Source: UBA1672 sp964015995
Lineage (GTDB): Bacteria; Pseudomonadota; Alphaproteobacteria; Micavibrionales; Micavibrionaceae
Direction of reading: 5' to 3'
Assembly (NCBI GenBank): GCA_964015995.1
Contig: CAXHFH010000089.1
Coordinates: 1-9,721, forward strand
DNA length: 9,721 nt
Below are positions 5,647 to 9,721 of the stretch, piece by piece (positions within the stretch are counted from its first letter, which is position 1; every line of letters begins with the position of its first letter). The position numbers were made by a program, and so were the translations under genes. Below the pieces are notes generated by a model. The model saw only the letters and a list, made by a program, of their open reading frames with translations, made no database searches and had not been told where the DNA came from.

Positions 5647-7545
5647 ATGAGCATGGATTTTGACGTCATTATTGTTGGTGGAGGGCACGCAGGCTGTGAA
5701 GCTGCGGCGGCTTCTGCGCGCACAGGTGCGAAAACGGCATTACTGACGCACAAGCTTGAAACCGTTGGTGTAATGTCCTGCAATCCCGCGATTGGCGGCC
5801 TTGGTAAGGGGCATTTGGTACGCGAGATTGACGCGCTTGACGGTGTAATGGCGAAAGTGATTGATCGGTCAGGTATTCAGTATCGTATGCTTAATGCGTC
5901 CAAGGGCCCTGCTGTTCGCGGACCACGTGCGCAGGCTGACCGCAAGCTGTATCGTGAGGCGATGCAGGAAATGTTGAATAACTATCCCAATTTGACGCTT
6001 ATTGCGGGCGCAGCGGATGATCTGATTTTGGATGATGATGGCGCGGTGTGCGGTGTAAAAACACTGGATGGCGCGGAATATTCTTGTCATACGGCGGTGA
6101 TTACCACGGGCACGTTTTTGCGTGGTTTGATTTATCGCGGTGAAGAGATCACCCCCGCAGGTCGCGTGGGCGAAGCCCCGACGATTGGCCTCGCAGAAAC
6201 GCTGGAGCGTTTGGAATTCCCACTCGCGCGGTTGAAAACAGGAACACCTGCGCGTCTGGACGGGCGCACGATTGATTGGGATGCTTGTGATGAGCAACCG
6301 GGCGATGAGACTCCCGTGCCGTTTTCCTATATGAATGATGAAATCACGGTACCGCAAATTCCGTGTCATATCACTTATACGAATGAAAAAACCCACGAGA
6401 TTATTGCGGAGAATTTAAAGCGTTCACCGATGTATTCTGGGCAGATTAAATCAACAGGGCCGCGCTATTGTCCTGCGATAGAGGATAAAATTCACCGCTT
6501 TACCGATAAGCCGCGCCACCAGATATTCCTGGAGCCTGAGGGGCTGGATGACCACACGGTGTATCCGAACGGGATATCGACCTCCCTGCCTGTGGAGGTA
6601 CAAGACGCGTTTATTCGCACCATTAAGGGACTGGAGAATGTTGAGGTCATCGAATGGGGCTACGCGGTTGAATATGATTACGTCGACCCGCGCGATTTGA
6701 AAAAGACACTGGAAACCAAGCGTATTGACGGGCTGTTCCTTGCGGGGCAGATCAACGGCACAACGGGCTATGAAGAGGCCGCGGCGCAAGGTTTGATGGC
6801 GGGGATTAACGCCGCCAAGCAAGCCGCTATTTTGAATGATGATAAGACACGCGACGCCGCAGAGACATTTGTTCTGGATCGTGCCGATGCCTATATCGGT
6901 GTGCTGATTGATGATCTGACCACCAGAGGCGCGCCAGAGCCTTACCGTATGTTTACATCCCGCGCGGAATATCGTTTGCGTTTGCGCGCCGATAACGCCG
7001 ATCAGCGCTTGACGGATAAGGGCATTGCGATGGGCTGCGTTGGTGAGAGCCGCGCGAAAGTCTGGGGCGAGAAATCAGAGGCTCTACAGAAGGCGCGTGC
7101 GCTTGTGAAAGACTTGCAGGCCACACCGAATGAACTTGAAAATAAAGGCGTGCGCGTGAATAAGGATGGCGTGCGCAGAAGTGCGACGGATCTGCTGTCC
7201 TATCCGAATATTACGTGGGATGATCTGATAAAGCTCTGGCCTGAAATGGCAGAGATTACAGGTGAAATTCGCGAACAGATTGAAATTGATTCCCTTTATG
7301 CGGGCTATATGGATCGGCATGAGGCCGACATTGCGGCCTTCCGTAAAGATGAAAATCTTGTCCTGCCCAAGGCTCTGGATTACGCAAAGGTCGGCAGTCT
7401 GTCGAATGAAATCCGTCAAAAGCTGAAGCAAGTAAACCCGACCACATTGGGCGAAGCCGCGCGCATTCCGGGGGTTACACCAGCGGCTGTGATCGCGCTC
7501 CTGCGCTATGTCAAAAAACCACCGAAAAAATCGGATGCGGCATGA
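5647..7545 (+). CDS. mnmG: tRNA uridine-5-carboxymethylaminomethyl modification enzyme MnmG (GidA)
   Basis: This is the FAD- and NADH-dependent partner of MnmE in forming the wobble-U34 (carboxymethyl)aminomethyl group. With this start it is 632 residues, close to the family's usual length of about 630. The FAD-binding Rossmann motif VGGGHAGCEAA is at 10-20, and SCNPAIGGLGKGHL follows. The two family signatures are GPRYCPAIEDK at 271-281 (C275 is a catalytic cysteine candidate) and AGQINGTTGYEEAAAQG from 366. The C-terminal helical domain ends in IPGVTPAAVIALLRYVKK, the MnmE/tRNA-interacting end. The frame is open upstream to 5404, but that part is antisense to the neighbouring gene. I prefer ATG 5647 (GGA 9 bases upstream). 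ATG 5653, with GAAG 6 bases upstream, is equally possible, and ATG 5599 is less so. It is followed at once by the next two genes of the operon. Confidence 0.97.
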   Translation: MSMDFDVIIVGGGHAGCEAAAASARTGAKTALLTHKLETVGVMSCNPAIGGLGKGHLVREIDALDGVMAKVIDRSGIQYRMLNASKGPAVRGPRAQADRKLYREAMQEMLNNYPNLTLIAGAADDLILDDDGAVCGVKTLDGAEYSCHTAVITTGTFLRGLIYRGEEITPAGRVGEAPTIGLAETLERLEFPLARLKTGTPARLDGRTIDWDACDEQPGDETPVPFSYMNDEITVPQIPCHITYTNEKTHEIIAENLKRSPMYSGQIKSTGPRYCPAIEDKIHRFTDKPRHQIFLEPEGLDDHTVYPNGISTSLPVEVQDAFIRTIKGLENVEVIEWGYAVEYDYVDPRDLKKTLETKRIDGLFLAGQINGTTGYEEAAAQGLMAGINAAKQAAILNDDKTRDAAETFVLDRADAYIGVLIDDLTTRGAPEPYRMFTSRAEYRLRLRADNADQRLTDKGIAMGCVGESRAKVWGEKSEALQKARALVKDLQATPNELENKGVRVNKDGVRRSATDLLSYPNITWDDLIKLWPEMAEITGEIREQIEIDSLYAGYMDRHEADIAAFRKDENLVLPKALDYAKVGSLSNEIRQKLKQVNPTTLGEAARIPGVTPAAVIALLRYVKKPPKKSDAA

Positions 7546-7546
7546 A

Positions 7547-8029
7547 ATGAAGATAATCTATCCTGCAATTTTCATAGTTTTGACAGTAGGCGTACTTGTA
7601 CTGCTCAGTGGCAAAGCAGATGAGGAGTATAGCCAGCCTATTCCTGCAGAATATAGAGAATATGAAAAAAATCTCGAAAAATTAAGAAAACTATGCGACG
7701 AGCAGACTGCTAAGAATACTGAAGGACATACATATGAACCAGTTGTTGGTCGACTTGTAGGTTCAAAAGAAACGCGAGGATCTCTTGCTCAACCGCCTGA
7801 TTATTACACAATATACATGTCATTTATAGATCTTAATGAAGGCTATACCCAAGTGCTTATAGGTGCTTCAGAAGAAGAGTTTAAGGAAAAAGTTTCTTTT
7901 TTAAATTCTGTCGTAGGAGAGCAAGATAAAAATCTGGAGAATCATACCAAAGAAACATTCGGAATTTGTGCCGTTAAGAAAGATTTAGTTTTATCTGGCG
8001 CCATAGACACTTTCATGGAAATAAAATGA
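7547..8029 (+). CDS. AT-rich single-helix membrane protein of unknown function
   Basis: This 160-residue protein is not recognised. Residues 3-20 (IIYPAIFIVLTVGVLVLL) form an N-terminal membrane anchor or signal peptide. No lipobox cysteine is seen. The remainder is charged and probably extracytoplasmic, with Tyr/Glu-rich helices (YREYEKNLEKLRKL) and two cysteines near residues 50 and 139 that could form a disulfide. I chose ATG 7547, one base after the mnmG stop (TGA-A-ATG). ATG 7535 and ATG 7508 in the same frame would lie inside mnmG. Its end overlaps rsmG in ATGA. Base use differs sharply from its neighbours: the 60 bases at 7621-7680 are about 35% G+C, against well over 50% in much of mnmG. 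It is an insertion into the usual mnmG-rsmG pair, either a fast-evolving or a transferred gene. Confidence 0.75.
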   Translation: MKIIYPAIFIVLTVGVLVLLSGKADEEYSQPIPAEYREYEKNLEKLRKLCDEQTAKNTEGHTYEPVVGRLVGSKETRGSLAQPPDYYTIYMSFIDLNEGYTQVLIGASEEEFKEKVSFLNSVVGEQDKNLENHTKETFGICAVKKDLVLSGAIDTFMEIK

Positions 8030-8658
8030 CCCTCTACGCCAAAGATGATTTTAGAGCTTTATTCGACGTCTCGGACGAGGTTTTTGCGCATATCGAAACC
8101 TATGAACAGCTCCTGATTAAATGGAACAAAGCGATTAATTTGGTATCGCCAAAAACTATTGGTGAGTGTTGGCATCGGCATTTAATCGACTCCGCGCAGG
8201 TTGAGAAATTCATCCCGGATGGCACAAAAACTTACGCCGATTTGGGATGTGGCGGCGGCTTCCCCGGGTTGGTTGTGGCGTTGATGCGCCCTGAAATACA
8301 AACACATCTTGTTGAATCGGACGAGCGCAAATGCCAGTTTATGCGCACCGTTATCCGCGAAACGGGCGCGCAGAATGTCACCGTTCATACCGCGCGTGTG
8401 GAGAATGTCACGGATGACTTTACCCCTGATGTGATATCGGCGCGGGCCCTGAAAAGCTTGCCTGAACTGTTTGATTTTGTCTGGCCATGGGCGCAGGACA
8501 ACCCCGACTTAACGCTCTGTTTTATGAAGGGGGAGCGCGCGGAGGAAGAGATTACCGATGCACGCCAGAGCTATGATTTCGACGTGCAAAGTCATGACAG
8601 CCTGACCAACGCCGATGCGCGTATATTGATTATAAATCAAATGCGTTATCTTCGGTAA
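8026..8658 (+). CDS. rsmG: 16S rRNA (guanine-N7)-methyltransferase RsmG (GidB)
   Basis: RsmG uses S-adenosylmethionine to make m7G527 in the 530 loop of 16S rRNA; loss of this methylation in other bacteria gives low-level streptomycin resistance. The protein is 210 residues, normal for the family. It shows NKAINLVSP at 34-42, HRHLIDS at 50-56, the SAM-binding DLGCGGGFPGLVVAL at 72-86, the acidic residue after strand 2 (VESDERK, E97), ISARAL at 137-142, and MKG at 167-169. The ATG overlaps the stop of the preceding gene as ATGA, so it depends on translation or transcription from the mnmG operon. Its last 29 bases overlap the convergent metallopeptidase gene. parA and parB, often next in alphaproteobacteria, do not follow. 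Confidence 0.96.
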   Translation: MTLYAKDDFRALFDVSDEVFAHIETYEQLLIKWNKAINLVSPKTIGECWHRHLIDSAQVEKFIPDGTKTYADLGCGGGFPGLVVALMRPEIQTHLVESDERKCQFMRTVIRETGAQNVTVHTARVENVTDDFTPDVISARALKSLPELFDFVWPWAQDNPDLTLCFMKGERAEEEITDARQSYDFDVQSHDSLTNADARILIINQMRYLR

Positions 8659-9376
8659 CGCTTGGCGCAGGGTTTTGCTCTGAAATTTTTGACGTTAAAC
8701 GTTCCGCCACATCGCGTGCCTGTACTTCCATGGGATGCTGCCAATATAATTCACGATGCCCTGCCTTTTTCGCGCCGTCTGTGGCCTCGTAAAACATCAT
8801 AGAGACACGGATGCTAAGGCGTAAATCTTCGGTTTCTACATCGCATGTATCATCACAATAATTTTGGAATAAATGCGTGGCTTCGTGGCTGACAAGCTCG
8901 ATAAAAGATTCCGCGCCTTCGAAGGTGCTGCCCTTTACGCGCATGTCGTTTAACTTATCACTGTTGATCTGAATTTTACCGTCAGGGCGCAGGCCGCCGT
9001 AATATCCTTTGGCCTCAGGCGAAGATATAAAATCAAGCACGACATCGGGCGCATCCGCGCCGAACGCTTCTTTGCCTGCTGCGCTTAATGCTTGCGCGGT
9101 GTGTTCAAGAATGGCCTTGATGTCATCGTCTTGCAATATGGTCGGATTAAAATGCTGTTCGAAGGCGTTTGTCAAATGTTCAAATTCCGGCGCAGAGGCA
9201 TCGCTGTACGGCCAGCTTTCGAATAATGCCAAAACGGTTTCGAAGTCTTCTTCCGACCATTCGCTGTAAGGGCGTTCCGGTTGCCCGATATTTTCTTCAT
9301 CCGCGAGCATACCAATTTCGCTGAGGACGTCGTGGCGTTCATAGAGATCTAAGTCGGCAAGATTTTTATTATTCAT
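8630..9376 (-). CDS. Putative zinc metallopeptidase (HExxH)
   Basis: This is a 248-residue acidic protein with the start used here. The zincin motif HEATH is at 164-168 within ELVSHEATHLFQNY. About 49 residues on, the HPMEVQARDVAERL segment offers E217 as the third zinc ligand, the typical HExxH...E arrangement of gluzincin-like peptidases. C173 and C178 follow the motif. No signal peptide is seen, so it is probably cytoplasmic. I cannot place it in a named MEROPS family. I chose ATG 9376 because GGTGA lies 10 bases upstream. An in-frame ATG at 9409 would add 11 residues but has no good ribosome-binding site. It is convergent with rsmG, overlapping it by 29 bp, and divergent from the hydrolase gene at 9519. 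No terminator is visible at its end. Confidence 0.78.
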   Translation of the reverse strand: MNNKNLADLDLYERHDVLSEIGMLADEENIGQPERPYSEWSEEDFETVLALFESWPYSDASAPEFEHLTNAFEQHFNPTILQDDDIKAILEHTAQALSAAGKEAFGADAPDVVLDFISSPEAKGYYGGLRPDGKIQINSDKLNDMRVKGSTFEGAESFIELVSHEATHLFQNYCDDTCDVETEDLRLSIRVSMMFYEATDGAKKAGHRELYWQHPMEVQARDVAERLTSKISEQNPAPSVTEDNAFDL

Positions 9377-9518
9377 GATATGTAGTTCACCCAAGTTTAT
9401 TTTTTCCATGGTAATGACAAATCTTTAAAATAATATCAACTTGTTTCGACGAGTTTGGCATTGAAAAATGCGTTATGATCGTTGATCTTAACGGGGACGC
9501 GAAAAGGATGAATGATTA

Positions 9519-9721
9519 ATGGTCGGCATAAAAGAAAAAGCATTTGATTTTAACGGGGCGAAAATCGCCTACACCGATACGGGGCCGGAAGATGGGCGCG
9601 TGTTATTTTGTGCGCATGGATTATTATCCAACGGGCGGGATTATGATTTTCTGGCGCTAGAATTGGCAAAGCACGGATATCGCACCATCGCCATTGATTT
9701 ACCCGGTAGGGGGCGGAGCGA
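9519..9721 (+). CDS. Alpha/beta-hydrolase, N-terminal fragment
   Basis: The first 67 codons of a gene that continues past the window end. After IAYTDTGPEDGRVLFCAHGLLSN comes the HG oxyanion-hole motif (CAHGLLSNGRDYDFLA), then LAKHGYRTIAIDLPGRGRS. This is the classic start of an alpha/beta-hydrolase fold in which strand 4 leads to D-x-P-G-x-G-x-S. The nucleophile and catalytic acid/His are beyond the window, so the substrate is unknown. AAGGA (9504-9508) lies 10 bases before the ATG. The 143-bp gap to the divergent metallopeptidase start at 9376 must hold promoters for both; I see no clear pair with proper spacing. Confidence 0.85.
   Translation, partial: MVGIKEKAFDFNGAKIAYTDTGPEDGRVLFCAHGLLSNGRDYDFLALELAKHGYRTIAIDLPGRGRS

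Noticed and set aside
9509..9520. Three-codon upstream frame (Met-Asn-Asp-stop) overlapping the hydrolase ATG
   Set aside because: The ribosome-binding site is too close to serve its ATG; it is most likely chance.

Overview
This window looks like a bacterial chromosome fragment, most likely from an alphaproteobacterium of middling G+C. It carries the conserved tRNA/rRNA-modification genes mnmE, mnmG and rsmG, which in many alphaproteobacteria sit near the origin beside parA/parB. A DUF6489-type gene overlaps the start of mnmE, and two near-consensus ParB binding sites (parS) are present. The family-level assignment is inference. No rRNA, tRNA, IS element or CRISPR array was seen.

Layout. Positions 1-45 are not genomic: they are an Illumina/Nextera library adapter left on the contig end. 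Real sequence starts at 46 with the truncated 5' part of a membrane-anchored thioredoxin-like gene (minus strand). An AT-rich gap of 232 bp follows, then a small exported protein of unknown function (538-1041) that contains one parS-like site and ends at a clear intrinsic terminator (1096-1136). Next, on the minus strand, is a 578-residue membrane protein with eight CxxC motifs in a DnaJ-like zinc-finger array but no J domain. Divergent from it, 55 bp away, the DUF6489-type gene and mnmE form an overlapping pair; mnmE carries a second parS site in its coding sequence.

Between mnmE and mnmG, on the minus strand, lie two tandem paralogues of an unrecognised family. The upstream copy (4984-5541) is intact. 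The downstream copy (4558-4963) is split by a single-base frameshift at a run of five identical bases, and its stop codon abuts the mnmE stop codon. mnmG diverges from this pair. Tightly behind mnmG come an AT-rich one-helix membrane protein gene and then rsmG (ATGA overlap), so the three read as one operon. rsmG is not followed by parA/parB here. Instead a minus-strand HExxH putative zinc metallopeptidase overlaps its 3' end, and an alpha/beta-hydrolase gene begins divergently and runs off the window end.

How the genes work together: MnmE and MnmG form the complex that modifies the wobble uridine (U34) of certain tRNAs, and RsmG methylates 16S rRNA. The parS sites would mark this segment for ParB loading and chromosome segregation. 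The remaining genes are envelope or unknown proteins inserted around this core. The items most worth a second look are the two intragenic parS sites without adjacent parAB, the frameshifted tandem paralogue, the membrane-anchored zinc-finger array, and the adapter artefact, which would yield a false 'MCIRDR...' protein if annotated naively.
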